Positions 44,728 through 56,184 of a stretch of DNA of 64,000 bases are shown here, one piece after another. The stretch spans positions 36,625,210-36,689,209 of the forward strand of contig NC_030821.1 of NCBI RefSeq assembly GCF_001704415.2, in the 5' to 3' direction. A program made the translations under genes and the position numbers. Under the pieces are notes generated by a model that worked only from the letters and a program-made list of their open reading frames with translations, was not told the DNA's origin and made no database searches. Each line of letters begins with the position of its first letter. Position 1 is the stretch's first letter. Origin of the DNA: Capra hircus. Its lineage: Eukaryota > Chordata > Mammalia > Artiodactyla > Bovidae.

Positions 44728-44950
44728 GGGCTTCCCAGGTGGCGCTAGCGGTAAAGAAGCCACTTGCCAATGCAGGAGACAAGAGACGTGGGTTCGATCC
44801 CTGGATTGGAAAGATCCCCTAGAGGGCGGCATGATGACTCACTTCAGTATTCTTGCCTGGAGAATCCTGTGGACAGAGAAGCCTGGCGGCTATAGTTCAC
44901 GGAGTTGCAAAGATTTGGATACGACTGAAGTGACTGAACACACACAAGCA
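44728..44950 (+). mobile_element. Bov-tA SINE (long-head subtype)
   Basis: 'gggcttcccaggtggcgcta', 'gtgggttcgatccctggatt', BovA body, tail 'ctgaacacacacaagca'. Flanked by a 14 bp duplication with 2 mismatches (44714-44727 and 44951-44964). Confidence 0.95.
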
Positions 44951-45074
44951 TGCAGTAGAAGAATAGAGCACTTGATGAGGGGTTTTGAGCTAAAATTAGA
45001 GTTGATAGAGAAATAATGGCTTTAACTGGAACTGCCAGGAAAGGGGAGAATACTGTTAGTACCCAAAGTATAGT

Positions 45075-45280
45075 GAAAGTGAAGTCGCTCAGTCGTGTCC
45101 GACTCTGCGACCCCATGGACTGTAGCCTACCAGGCTCCTCCCTCCATGGGATTCTCCAGGCAAGAGTACTAGAGTGGGTTGCCATTTCCTTCTCCAGGGG
45201 ATCTTCCCGACCCAGGGATCGAACCCGGGTCTCGAGCATTGCAGGCAGACGCTTGACCATCTGAGCCACCAGGGAAGCCT
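45075..45280 (-). mobile_element. Bov-tA SINE, low divergence, 11 bp TSD
   Basis: Antisense near-consensus copy: 'gaagtcgctcagtcgtgtcc', 'gggatcttcccgacccaggg', 'atcgaacccgggtctcg' (B-box) and head 'gagccaccagggaagcct'. Exact duplication 'caaagtatagt' at 45064-45074 and 45281-45291. Confidence 0.97.
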
Positions 45281-45408
45281 CAAAGTATAGTAGAAATCCC
45301 ATATTAATAAGCAGTTCTACCTGTAAATAAGCTACAAGTATAAAAAGGAAAGATGTCAACATAAATTAACAGAGTAAGATGAAAGATATAAAAAATATAT
45401 ATATTGTG

Positions 45409-45513
45409 ATTTTTTTTTTTTTGAACTGTGCCACAGGCCACGTGGTATCTTAGTTTTCCAACAAGGGATAGAACCCATGCCCCCTGCACCACTGGGTCAC
45501 AGGGAAGCCCCCT
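45409..45513 (-). mobile_element. CHR-type tRNA-derived SINE, antisense
   Basis: T-run (45410-45421), 'gaactgtgccacaggccacg', 'gtggtatcttagttttccaa', 'gggatagaacccatgccccc', head 'gtcacagggaagcccc'. 'atattgtg' at 45401-45408 and 45516-45523 may be the target duplication. Confidence 0.85.
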
Positions 45514-45794
45514 ACATATTGTGTTAATTATGTTATTTTTCCCAAATTAATGGTTTATTTCCACCTGTAACACTAGCAAAGGAGTCCAAAATAGACTGAC
45601 ATACAAGGATATAGTTTAAAGGTCACAAAGAAAGATGTGAAGTATGTACACTGAGGAAGGGAAAGGGGTTTTTTTTCATATCAACCTTTTCCTACTTTGC
45701 AGTTTCTGAATGGTAGCAATGAAACATTTTCCTCCAATTTAATTTAGTATGAAGGAATACAATTTTTACGATCAACCATTTGACCTTAAGTGTA

Positions 45795-46170
45795 AAGCAT
45801 AAGAGATTTTGGCTGCATTAAAAAAATAACCCAAAATTTGATGAACTAAAGTACCAAAGATGTATTACGTTGTAGTTTATGTGGGTGAGGAATTTTGGAG
45901 CAGCTTAGCTGAATGGTAATGGCCCTCTTGTTACTCATTACCCTCTCATTACTTCTTATTACCATATGAGTCTTTTATAAGGTTGAGGACATTGGTGGGA
46001 CCTGATACTTAATCTGAAGGTTTAAGTGGGCCAGAGGACTCACTTGCAAGATGGTTCATTTTCACATGGCTATTGGCTGGAACCTAGTTTTTTACCTGAC
46101 ACCTTCAGGGCAGCCCTCTACATGTATAAAGTCATTTGAACCTGTGTTGCCTGCCTTATTTGAATAGATT
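45795..46170 (-). mobile_element. Old LTR-like repeat, antisense
   Basis: 'gaattttggagcagcttagc', 'actcacttgcaagatggttc', 'attttcacatggctattggc' and 'cagccctctacatgta' follow the antisense layout of old LTR-type repeats. Family not assigned. Confidence 0.6.
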
Positions 46171-46499
46171 AGTGGATCCTCCAGAATATCTGCTTTATTT
46201 GTGAAGGGCTGCACTTTCCAGGCAAGGTATTCTTTGGACTTCTTAAAAGTTGAAGAGAAGATAGAGCTTCATTGATTTTTAGAAATAGATTGTGTGACTG
46301 TTTTGATTTCTGATTGCTAATAAATTGTTATATGATTAATTTTACCTTACCCTCTATGTATGTGGAGAAGTTAACATTTAGTTTTTATTCACCTTTAATT
46401 ATTGGAGATTATTAGTATTAATTTTAAAAATCCAGATAATTATAATGAAAAAGTAGTTAATGAATGTGAAATAATCATTTATTCTCAAATACCCTCAAA

Positions 46500-47950
46500 A
46501 CTAAATATATCATTCTAAATGGTCAAATATTAAAATTGTTTTAATTAAAACAAAAGCAAAATTTTGGAGAAGTTATGAAAATGTTTCTTTTACTGATGAA
46601 GTGTTGTATAGCTAGAAAATCAACAAGTACATCATCTACGGAATAGTATTGTAATAAGAACTAATAGGTAAATTATGTAAAATAACTGGATATACAATAA
46701 CTATATAAAAAGCAGTGGGTTTTCTCTGTGATAATGGTAACCAGAAATAAAAGTAAGAAAATATTCTATTTGTAATGGTTAAAAAAATGATAAAGTTCTT
46801 AGAAATGAATTTAAGAAGAAAGGCATCAGAACTTAATAGGAAAGTTTAGCAGAAAACTTAGAGGAAAAAATTGGTTCCTATTGAGAGACATAAAAGGGTA
46901 TTCATGCAATTAGAAAGACATATCATGGTTTTAAATGGTAACATTAAGTAAATAAAAACATCAATGCTTCCAAAATAATATTAATTCCAATTACAATTGT
47001 AAGAAGAGTTTTTGGTAATTTCATAAAAGATGTTCTTGGTGGTGGTGGTTTACTTGCTAAGTCATGTCCAATTCTTGCAACTCCATGGACTGTAACCCAC
47101 CAGGTTCTTCTGTCTATGGGATTCCCCATGCAAGAATACTGGAGTGGGTTGCCATTTCCTTTTCCAAAAGATGGTCTTATGGAAAAATAAGTAACAAACA
47201 TAGCTTTAAAAAGGTATGAAAAATAAATGTCATGATAAGGATATTACCTTGCCAGACATAAGCTACTGTAGAATTTATTTTGGCATTTAAATAGATAAAT
47301 AGATTGTTGGAACAAAATAGAGATTTGAAAAAGTAAGCTGTAATATTTATGAATTTTGGATATATAGTAATATTGGCACTCTGTTTCACTGGGGGAAAAG
47401 ATAGTTTATTCAGAACAGTTGACATTTAAATTCCAGCTGAATTAAAGACTTTAAAAAATTGCTTTAAAGAAATAAATGAGAATCTTAGAAGAAAATCTAA
47501 GAAGTTACACACGCTGCCTATGTATGAGAGAGAATTTTTAAATCAGGACAGAAAATTCAGATAGTAAAAAAGACACATTAAACATATATAAATATGACAG
47601 AAGATACCAAAGTCAATGGGTAGATGATAGATTTGTAAAATGTGTTTGCAGATACACAAATTCAGGTGACAGCTTAAAATTTATAGGACACAGAGAATAT
47701 ATAGAATCTGAACTGACCTGAAGCATAACTCGCTAGAATTTTGAACAAAGGCTCTAAATAGGAAATTCTTAGAATCACAAAACTATGTGATTAAATCATT
47801 AAATTCACAATTAATTGAATCTGAATATAGAAAAGGATGTGAAAGGTGTAAAGAAGTAAAAAATAAAGAGAAAAATAAGCACTGAACAAAAAATTTCCCA
47901 AAATATTTGATATGAACCTCTATGTATGAAAATTTTAATGGATGTGAATA
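46500..47950 (+). mobile_element. Old L1 (L1M) ORF2 fragment, split by a BovA
   Basis: AT-rich and diverged but collinear with L1 ORF2: 'gaactaataggtaaattatg' and 'aactggatatacaataacta' early, 'ggttcctattgagagacata', later 'gataagctactg'-type 'agacataagctactgtagaa', 'gttggaacaaaatagagatt' and 'gaatcttagaagaaaatcta'. No open frame survives. Confidence 0.78.
47038..47165 (-). mobile_element. BovA monomer (5'-truncated Bov-tA), 13 bp TSD
   Basis: Covers tail and body ('acttgctaagtcatgtccaa', 'ccaccaggttcttctgtcta', 'gggttgccatttccttttcc') and lacks the tRNA head. Flanked by 'aaaagatgttctt' (47025-47037) and 'aaaagatggtctt' (47166-47178). Confidence 0.94.
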
Positions 47951-48944
47951 TATGTGTAAAATCTTTAGAAAATAGATCAAATTAGATCTATATCTACAGG
48001 TACTAGGCATTTTACATATATATAACTGAGTGGAAAAAGTCCACATTTTATAGAAATATTTATACTATAATTCTGTTTTGTTAAAAAATAATAATGATAG
48101 CAATCCTATGGACATACATATGTGCATGTACAAATTTGATGGAGAAAATGGTTTGAAAGAACACACATGAATCTAGTTACTCTGTGTGTGTGTATGTGTA
48201 TGTGTGTGAGTGGCAGGGGAGTTTTATTCAGAGTGGTAGCAGACAACAGATTTGCTCATCTGTTTTTTATAGTGTTGTTTTCACACATTATAAGAATGTA
48301 TTACTCGGAATATTTGAAAAACATCAAATGCTGAAAATGCAAATATATATATAAATCAGTTTCCCATGCTATATTAAAATAATAAACTGTTAATTACAAA
48401 ATGGGATTCTAAATCATTGTATAAAGTGAAAATTGGGTATTGACAGAATTCTGTCAGTATAAAAAGTTCTGATATCACTCATGAAATACATAATACTTGA
48501 TTTTTAGCATCCAAACATAAAATACTTTGCATGTTAAAGTTTGCAAATGAAACATCCTAGGGAAGAACAAAGGACAGTCTCTTTGCAGGTGTCTGAACAG
48601 GGAACCACTCTGCTGTCATATAACTATCAGAACCGTGGGGGTGAAGAAGGATGAATGCAGAATTCTCAAGTATTCTTTTCTTGCTGTGATGTTTACTCCA
48701 TTCAGGCGCAATATCAAGTTTCTAAACCACAATGCATGCATTTATCAGGAGGATAAAAATAAATAGTCAAATCACATTTTTAGAATAGTTTAATTTCTAA
48801 GATTACTTCGAAAGTTATATGATCTTAATGGCTTTATATAATTATAATGTGACAGCTCCAACCTAGCTAACAATCAAATTAAATCTGACTACATATCAAG
48901 TTGTTTAATTGAAATCTGCATTTTATAAAAAGAAAAGTTCAGGA
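47951..48944. other. Repeat-poor interval, candidate conserved non-coding sequence at 48.4-48.95 kb
   Basis: A TG-rich tract lies at 48183-48215. From about 48680 to 48945 the sequence is AT-rich with clustered 'caatcaaatt', 'gtttaattgaaat' and 'tataattataatg' blocks and no recognisable repeat. Function is an inference only. Confidence 0.3.
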
Positions 48945-49020
48945 GTTTCAAGTAATTTATACAAAGACACATAGGTAATACAGAGCAAGAGGAATTTGTT
49001 ACCATATCTGCCTGAAACCT
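48945..49020 (-). mobile_element. Possible MIR core, antisense
   Basis: 'caagtaatttatacaaagac', 'acataggtaatacagagcaa' and 'ctgcctgaaacctagg' weakly follow the antisense MIR core. Confidence 0.42.
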
Positions 49021-49789
49021 AGGCTCAGTCTAAATAGTTCTCCACTTACACCAACCTGCAGTGGAAAGTCTAGAGAAAACTAGCAAAGCAACTCACAAAT
49101 CCGATTTGTGATTTCACCAGGTGAAAAACAGAAAATTGAGAGACAAGGAGGACAGAAGGCATGCATTGGTATTTCTGGGCGTGCATGAGGATCAGAGGTG
49201 GGATGTTGATGTAGGCTAAGTATATGGAAGAGGTGAGAGGAAATTGACTTGGCCCAGGGAAATCGAATTGGCTTGGAACTGAGAATCGTGGGTGACTTAA
49301 AAACTGCAGTGGCCTCCAACCAGTAATTTGCACTTCATCCTACCTTTCTTTCTTGTCCAAAGGGAGGAAAAAGCCTTGAAGAACAGGAGTAGGAGGGAGA
49401 AGAAAGGAAGGGCTGGTGGGAGGTTAAGCCTAGGTCGGTTTCCTTCCTGACCTCACCCACGTTCTCCCACTCTTCCTGTCTGCACTCACTCTCTGCCTAG
49501 GCAGAGGCTGCTAAGTCAAGCTGGGTTTCAAGGAGGCTTTGGAGGAAACTTAAGGCTTAAGATGGAGCAACACCTCCAGGGTGACTGTTAGGGAATTTGT
49601 GGCTGAATTCCTGGGAGGCAGTTGTAACTCCCCTTGAGTTACAGGGGCAGACACCCTTAAGGGGTAGTGTCCTTTAAATGGCAAGTGAATGGATGGGTCA
49701 GAGTATGACCATAATCTTATTTGTCCTGCAGAATGTAAATGTTTGTAACTTGAAATCACAGAAATTCGTCTTGGGAGCTCCAAGGAACT
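49021..49789. other. Unassigned interval
   Basis: G+C-richer than its neighbours. Frames of 79-118 codons on the minus strand (49070-49333 and 49550-49906) do not resemble known proteins; the second enters the adjacent LTR. Confidence 0.4.
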
Positions 49790-50400
49790 CAGGTTTTTTT
49801 TTGTCTCAACACAGAATTCATCGAGAGGTGAAGTGATAGATAAGAAGTGATTTATTAGAATAGGACGCTTCTGAGGTTTACAGGCAGGCAGGCGAGAGGT
49901 TGCCACCCTGAGAACTTAGTGGGCTATAGTTTTATAATCAAAGGAAAACTCGGGAAGGGGAGAAGACCACCTTCTTCCTCATTCTTGAGTAGACATCAAG
50001 CTTCCATCATCAGCTCCATTCCACATTGGGTGGATTGAGGGTGGAGTGTAGTTTTCTTGACCTTATATGGTCAAAGTGGGACCGTCGTGGTGCAATGGAA
50101 GTGAGCAAAAAGTCAAAAACATATCCTACAATATGATAAATCATTTCATGTTTTAGCATAATGTCACATTTTCCTTATATTTTTGTTTTTAGAAGCATGT
50201 CTCAGGAATCATTAACTTACCTCACTGGGCAGGATGTGGGTCTCGTTTCACCTTGTTTTATTGTTTTAGGGCATGTCTCACACTTCCGTTGCATAGTTTT
50301 GTTGCTAAGCAAGCCTGCTTGGTTTTGTTGTTAGGCAAGCCTGCTTTCTTGAGTGATCACTAACTTACAGGGGTCTCTCATACTTTTGTTTTTTACTTCT
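49790..50400 (-). mobile_element. Ruminant-type ERV LTR, antisense, with tandem U3 repeats
   Basis: Minus-strand features: U3 with two 26 bp direct repeats (50296-50321 and 50322-50347), a TATA-like 'ttataaaac' (window 49931-49937), AATAAA (read as 'tttatt' at 49850-49855) and a short R/U5-like end. Internal retroviral genes are absent, so this is probably a solitary LTR. Exact ends not determined. Confidence 0.72.
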
Positions 50401-50404
50401 TATC

Positions 50405-50617
50405 CCTTGGTGGTGGTGGTTTAGTCACTAAGTCATGTCCGACTCTTGTGACCCCATGGACTATAGCCCGCAGGCTCTCTGTCCATGGGATTTCCCAGGC
50501 AAGAATACTGGAGTGAGTTGTCATTTCCTCCTCCAGAGATTTTCCTGATCCGGGGATCAAACTCAAATCTCCTGCATTTCAGGCAGATTCTTTACACCTG
50601 AGCGACCAGGGAAGCCA
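50405..50617 (-). mobile_element. Bov-tA SINE
   Basis: Antisense: 'ggtttagtcactaagtcatg', 'accccatggactatagcccg', 'gggatcaaactcaaatctcc', head 'gagcgaccagggaagcc'. It sits at the upstream edge of the ERV LTR. Confidence 0.94.
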
Positions 50618-50649
50618 CTTACTGCCCCTTAGTGAGATTAGCTATTTAA

Positions 50650-51710
50650 TCACCTACTTTGTACCTTTATTCTATTCCCATCAATTTAGCAATTATTCGA
50701 TTCTCTGAACACCAACTGTGTGTCTGACAATTCAATTCTGTTCTGACACTAATTGTCTGGAATTAGCATTAGACTTCGCAGATCTAAAGGCTTTATCACA
50801 AAGACCATTCCCACTTCAGAGGCCAGTGGCAAGCATCAGATCCCAGGTTACCAGCACTTCTGTCTGACTTGGCTACAAATTCAAGGGTTCCCTCAAGCCC
50901 CTCCTAAGGTTTGACAATTTCCTAGGACAGTGCAACTAGGTTTTCCTGGTGGTTCAGATAGTAAAGAGTCTGCCTGCAATGCTGGAGACCGAGATTCGAT
51001 CTCTGAGTTGTGACAACCCCCTGGAGAAGGTAATGGCTACCCACTCCAGTATTCTTGCCTGGAGAATTCCATGGATAGAGGAGGCTGGTGGGCTACAGTC
51101 CATGGGCTCGCAAAAAGTCACACACAACTGAGCAACTAACACTTTAGGGTAACTCACAGAACTCAAGACAGTATTTTACATACTATTACTGGGTTATTAT
51201 AAAGGATACAACTCAGAAAGAGCCCAGTGGAGAAGATGCAGAGATCAGGGGAGGAGGGAAGGGGCGTGGAGCTTCCACCTCTTCCTGAACATCCTACCCC
51301 TAGCACCTTGATGTGTTTGTTCACCAACCTTGAAGCTCTCTGAATCCCACTGTTGAGGGGTTTTCATGGAGTTTCATTATATAAGGCATGATTGATTAAT
51401 AATTGGCCATGGATGATTGAATGCAATCTCTATCTAGCCTCTTATCTTTTCCTGGAGGACAGGGGATGGGGTCCAAAGTTCGAATCCTATAATTATGCCT
51501 TGGTCTTTTGAGGCAGCAGTCCCCATTGTGAAACTGTCTAGGGACCCCTCCAGAGTCACCTTATTAGCATAAACTCAGCTGTGGTTGAAAGAGGCTTGCT
51601 TGGATACCAAAAGACACTCTTATCTCTTAGGAAATTCCAAGGGTCTTGGGAGCTCTGGGCCAGGAACTGAAGATAAAGGACCAAATATTTCCCATTATAC
51701 CGTAGTGACA
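50650..51710 (-). mobile_element. ERVL-class LTR, antisense, split by a Bov-tA
   Basis: Antisense LTR layout: 'ctgtctgacttggctacaaa' on the left, 'ggttattataaaggatacaa' (reversed poly-A signal region), 'ggggcgtggagcttccacct', 'tcaccaaccttgaagctctc', 'ggcatgattgattaataatt', 'ggaaattccaagggtcttgg' and 'gagctctgggccaggaactg'. Bov-tA at 50939-51142 interrupts it. Class call is from memory; subfamily not assigned. Confidence 0.72.
50939..51142 (+). mobile_element. Bov-tA SINE inside an LTR
   Basis: 'ggttttcctggtggttcaga', 'tctgcctgcaatgctggaga', BovA body and the tail 'gagcaactaacacttta'. Full length. Confidence 0.95.
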
Positions 51711-51777
51711 TATTTTAGTATTAAAAATTGAACTGAATGAGGAGGGCTACAACTTTTCTTTGTTATATTGTTTGATA

Positions 51778-51865
51778 ACCTATCTCCAAATAAGGTTACA
51801 TTTTAATATACTGGGTATTAGAACATATGAATCTGAAGGGAACGCAATTCAGCCCGTAGCACCCT
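51778..51865 (-). mobile_element. MLT1 LTR terminal fragment, antisense
   Basis: 'cctatctccaaataaggtta', 'cattttaatatactgggtat', 'tagaacatatgaatctgaag' and 'cgcaattcagcccgtagcac' are the antisense 5' terminus of an MLT1-type LTR. Confidence 0.8.
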
Positions 51866-52364
51866 CATTGCTATGCTTTGGCATTTCATGTGAGATTGAC
51901 AACTTTTGAAGCAGTCACCATGGGCTGTTATGGAGGGTTTGGTATGGAGGGGTAAATGATACTTGACATGGACTAAACATTCATGTCCATAGAGAGTGTG
52001 AACACTCTAAGGAGAAAGCACCTTAAATTATCCTTTTCACTGGAAAGTTCCTTCTTGGACACACCATTCTGCCTGGTCGTCTTCTTCTATTCTCAGCTCG
52101 GCGTCCCTTCCACCAACCCCCACAGTTTGACTTCATCCTCCCACATCCCTTGTTGTTCACAGATGTTGATTTGGCCCTACTATTTTTCATCAATCCTACT
52201 CATATTTTCAGAATATTGGAACAGGGTTATCTTTAGTGGTGTCTTTCTCAAATACCAATATCTTTCAGCCGGGAAGACAGATTTGTTCTGTTCTATTTCT
52301 CTGTTGTGTTTTAAAATGATGGTCTATTTTTATCCAGAGCCCAAGCCACACTTTAGCACAGACA
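51866..52364. other. Unassigned interval
   Basis: A 128-codon frame (51983-52366) has no recognisable domain and no conserved context. No repeat recognised. Confidence 0.4.
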
Positions 52365-52445
52365 AGTAAGAATTTCAGAGGGTGGGATCTTGATTTTTTT
52401 TTCAGCTCTCCAGGTGATTCTGAGCCATAGAGTTAAGAACCACGG
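52365..52445. mobile_element. MER5-like hAT-Charlie fragment
   Basis: 'gaatttcagagggtgggatc' then 'ctctccaggtgattctgagc' and the end 'gttaagaaccac' resemble a MER5A half, internally disrupted by a T-run. Confidence 0.6.
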
Positions 52446-53055
52446 GTCTAATACAGCAACATGAGGAATGGCAGGGTGGTGGAGGGTTGGCAGGGCATAC
52501 TGTTCCAAATAAAAGATGCATATACGTTTCCCCAAAGCAGGTATGAATTCTTAGAGACAGTATGATCTAAAGACACATTATGACAAACATATTTTCTTAA
52601 TTGGAAAGTGATTTAAACAGTTGTTCCTACATTCAGTGGATACAACATCTTATCTCATTGCAAAAAGAAGTTCTAATTTCTGTTTCAAATTGGATTCCTG
52701 ATTATAGACTGTACCCTGATAGCTTTTGGTACATGAGAGGAAAACCAAGTTCAGAAGTAATTACCCTTCGCTGCACAAAAAGTTTACTGGGCTTTAAAAA
52801 TTAAAATATTTTCATTACTTTTTTTGGCTATTTGAATTTCACTTTTGAATCAAATTATAACATTTACATAATTTAAGGGGCTAAATCATTCTAGAATTGT
52901 TTATTAAGAAAATAGCACCTTTGTTGGTTGTTTTTTTTAGATTCCACATGTAAGTTAAATTATCTTCTTGTTTTTCTCCTAGTTTCTTTGTTTAGGTCTT
53001 GAGCTGCTCCCTTTAAAAAAAAATTATATTTTTTGTTAGTTTTTAGAATTCAAAG
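52446..53055. other. Unassigned interval
   Basis: AT-rich, no gene or named repeat recognised apart from a possible L1 trace 'tagattccacatgtaagt' near 52938. Confidence 0.4.
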
Positions 53056-53059
53056 AACA

Positions 53060-53180
53060 TGAAATCAACCACCTTGAAGTTTACATTTCAGTGACATTTA
53101 GTGCGTTCACAGAGTTGTATAGCTATTACCATCATCCTGTTCCATCTTCATCATCCCAAAAGGGAACCCATCGCCTACTG
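53060..53180 (-). mobile_element. Old L1 (L1M) 3' fragment, antisense
   Basis: 'ttacatttcagtgacattta', 'gtgcgttcacagagttgtat', 'agctattaccatcatcctgt' and 'catcatcccaaaagggaacc' are antisense L1M 3' UTR. Confidence 0.78.
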
Positions 53181-53204
53181 ACCTGTCTCATTACTTTTTG
53201 GTAA

Positions 53205-53860
53205 GATCAAATGCTGCATTAGCTCTATTGCTGTGTAACAGATGAGTCTGATACATAGCACCGTACATCAGTTTCGTTTATTGTCTCATAGTTTCTGGGG
53301 GTCGGAAATATAGACATACCTTAGACTTTAGTACAGGGTTTCTCACAGGCTATAATCATTGTGTTGGGGGCTCTAGTCATGTCAAGGCATAACTGGAGGA
53401 GGGTGGATTTCCAAGTTCACTCACATGGCTGTTGGCAGGATTCAGTTCCCTGCAAACTACTGGATTGGAGGTCCTAATTCCTTGCTGGTTATGGTCGAGA
53501 AGCCAACTTCAGTTCCTTACCACATGAGCCTCTCTACATGGATGCTCACATCAGGATAACTGGTTCCATCAGAGCTAGGAAGTCAGAAAAGAGTAGAGGA
53601 CTCTGAGAGAGAGAGAGAGAAAAGGAGAGAAAGAGAGAAGGGGCTAGGGAGAGAGACAGATCTGACATGACAGGAGTCTGTTTATAACCAGCTTTGGAAG
53701 TGACATACCATCTCTTGTGCTGTACGTACCCTGTTTGTTAGAAGCAGTAGCTAAGTCCCACCCACAGTCAATGGAGAGGGTTACACAAGGGCGTGAATTA
53801 CAACCACCAAGAAGTGGGGACGGAGGCCGTCTCAGAACTGCTCTCCATGTTTTGGTATGG
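53205..53860 (-). mobile_element. Old LTR-like repeat, antisense, with (GA)n tract
   Basis: 'ctattgctgtgtaacagatg', 'ctcatagtttctgggggtcg', 'cactcacatggctgttggca', 'ggattcagttccctgcaaac', a GA-rich run (53606-53641), 'gctttggaagtgacatacca', and 'gagggttacacaagggcgtg'. A well-preserved layout, but I cannot fix the family name (MaLR-related is possible). Confidence 0.75.
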
Positions 53861-54059
53861 TTTTCTCAAGACATTTTGATGGCAAATCTGGCTTCTCCAG
53901 ATATAATGGTGGCAACTTAAGGATCTGTTATCTAATTCTGAGTCAGAAGTAACTTAAGAAAAGAAATAGTGGCTTGGATTTATTTATATTTTTGGCCTGA
54001 TAGGTAGTACCAAGACATATTGTAATCATCATAATAAAAATTCATTGATCATTGATGTG

Positions 54060-54300
54060 TTTTATATATACATAAAATCTCATTTAATCATCACAAAACA
54101 CTTCAAGGTACCAGATGTTACCACTACACTGACTATAACAAGAAAAATCCATATATAATAAGATAGGTACTATTATTATCTCCATTTTTTAAACAGAGGA
54201 AAATGAAGCTTAGAAACTTGTCTGAAGTTAAGGGAGAAAGTGGGTAGCAGGTTCTAGATTTAAGCCTAGCTGCACCAACTCCAAAATATGTTCTCTTATC
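54060..54300 (-). mobile_element. MIR SINE, antisense
   Basis: 'aaaatctcatttaatcatca', then a ~45 bp interruption, 'gataggtactattattatct', 'ccattttttaaacagaggaa', 'aacttgtctgaagttaaggg' and 'gcaggttctagatttaagcc'. Confidence 0.85.
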
Positions 54301-56180
54301 TGCCATAGTATCTAACATATGGTATTTTGAGTTAGTTATAAGTAGTGTGAATACCACTGGTCCAATATCTTTTCCCTTATCTTCCTCTAATAATAATATA
54401 AAATCCACCTGTCTCATTTTACATGTTTCCCCACTTTATGTTATGGGAAAGAACAGTGTCCCATACACATTACTTTTTCTGAATGCCTAAAACATGATGA
54501 ACATTTTAAAAATATTTACTTTGGTTTTCTAGAACTATGTGCATAGGGAAATGGGTTGGTCTGCAATCTAACATTCTTTCTTTGCTTTGGCAAGAAGCAA
54601 TGGTTTTCAAGTCTTCTGGCAAGTGTAATGAATATTTTTTTTAAAGAAAATATTATCCTGGAGCTACCTGAATCTATTATGTGTGGTAAGATTCCACATT
54701 GCTTCCCAGTTGTTTTTCTACTTCTCCAAGGATTTGGCTTTTCTGCATTTTTTGTTAGTCAGGCGGGTGGGGGGGGGGGAACTATGTCTCTCTGCCTTTA
54801 TTTCTCACATCATAAAACCCATATGCACTGGGGATAACTGCTAAAGAGATGGGTCTTCCAGTATCACCAGTGGGTAAAACACTGAGAATTACCCCAGTGC
54901 GCAGTGTGCATATATGATGACTTTTCCTTTTTTTTTTTTTACAATTAGGAGATGTAAATTTGGCTAAAGAACAGAGAAATTCTTAGTTAGTGGTTAGAGT
55001 CATGGAGGGAGGTTGAGGCAGAAGTGATGTTTAATTTTTGCAAGGATTGCTGGTGAAAGTAAAGAAGTTAGAAGGCTGATGCTTCAGTGAGAGAATTTCT
55101 CCAGCAGTGACTGAAACCCTAGGTGTTCTCCATAGGCTAGGAACTGAGCAGTCAAGGGGGTTACATATGATGTCAGCTAGTTAAACACACCTCCCCGCAG
55201 TTGAATTTTGGGAAGATGGTGTATTATAGTTCTCAGTGAGCTCTAGGCCCTGGGTGACAGAGCCAACTGGGCCCACGGTTTGTAGTTTTTGACTTGAGAG
55301 TGGGAAAAGCCTTGATCGACAGAACAAGCAAAACTATAGGAAACAAAGGAAGTACAAACAGATTGCATTTACTGAAGGAAACAGGTATGCTACAGGCAGG
55401 AAACCACGTAAGTCCCTAACCACACATTAGTCACAATTGCATGGTTCTCCATTGCCTGTAAGGTATGAAGACATTCCTTTAATAGTCAATGCAATGTCTT
55501 TTGTGTGTCTCTGTCTTAAAGGAAATATCTGCTCATGACGACCAGAAATAAAATGTGAATAAAGGTTATAAGCTAACATATTCTCAAGTATTAAATTGTG
55601 TGTGAATTAATTAAGTGTGACTAAAATTATGACATGAGATCTGATTTAAGGTTGGCCTCAGCACCAGTTGGAATGAGATGAAGGTTTGCTGCAGCATATT
55701 ATTCCAATTTCACCATCTTTACTTCAAACCCGACATGTTCCATGGCCTTGCCTCTGAGTTAAAATCCATTTAGCAGACTCTTGAGCTGTCAATTTGCTCA
55801 AGGTGTCTTTTTCAATATATTTTCTCTGCTTTGAGTAGCCTTCCTTTCTTTTCCCTAAGACCACTTTGCTTTATTAACATTTCTTAATCCAGTAATTCAA
55901 AAACCTGGTAACACCTCTATTGAATTCCTCATAGGCTGCTCAGTTGAAATGATTGCATTCCTTCCAAATACTCCATGCAAATATCTACCACTGTATTTAT
56001 CATATGTTATTATAATTTCTTATTTCTCTGTTTACCCCTTCCAAATATGCTTTGCCTTATTCTTCTTCATGTAGAGAAAAATAAGTGGTGTTGAAAGGCT
56101 ACAGACTGAAATAAGTCCCTTTTCTGAACAGGACTGGTTTCAGAGAAATGAGCACAGGATCACATAACTGACTCATGTTA
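54301..56180. other. Long repeat-poor interval
   Basis: About 1.9 kb with only a G-run (54769-54779), a T-run (54930-54941) and no named repeat. Around 54960-55560 the sequence is of mixed composition and looks single-copy, a candidate for conservation testing. A 93-codon frame at 54556-54834 is unsupported. Confidence 0.35.
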
Positions 56181-56184
56181 AATC

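Noticed and set aside
44844..45362. 172-codon minus-strand frame
   Set aside because: It runs through two Bov-tA SINEs and the short spacer between them.
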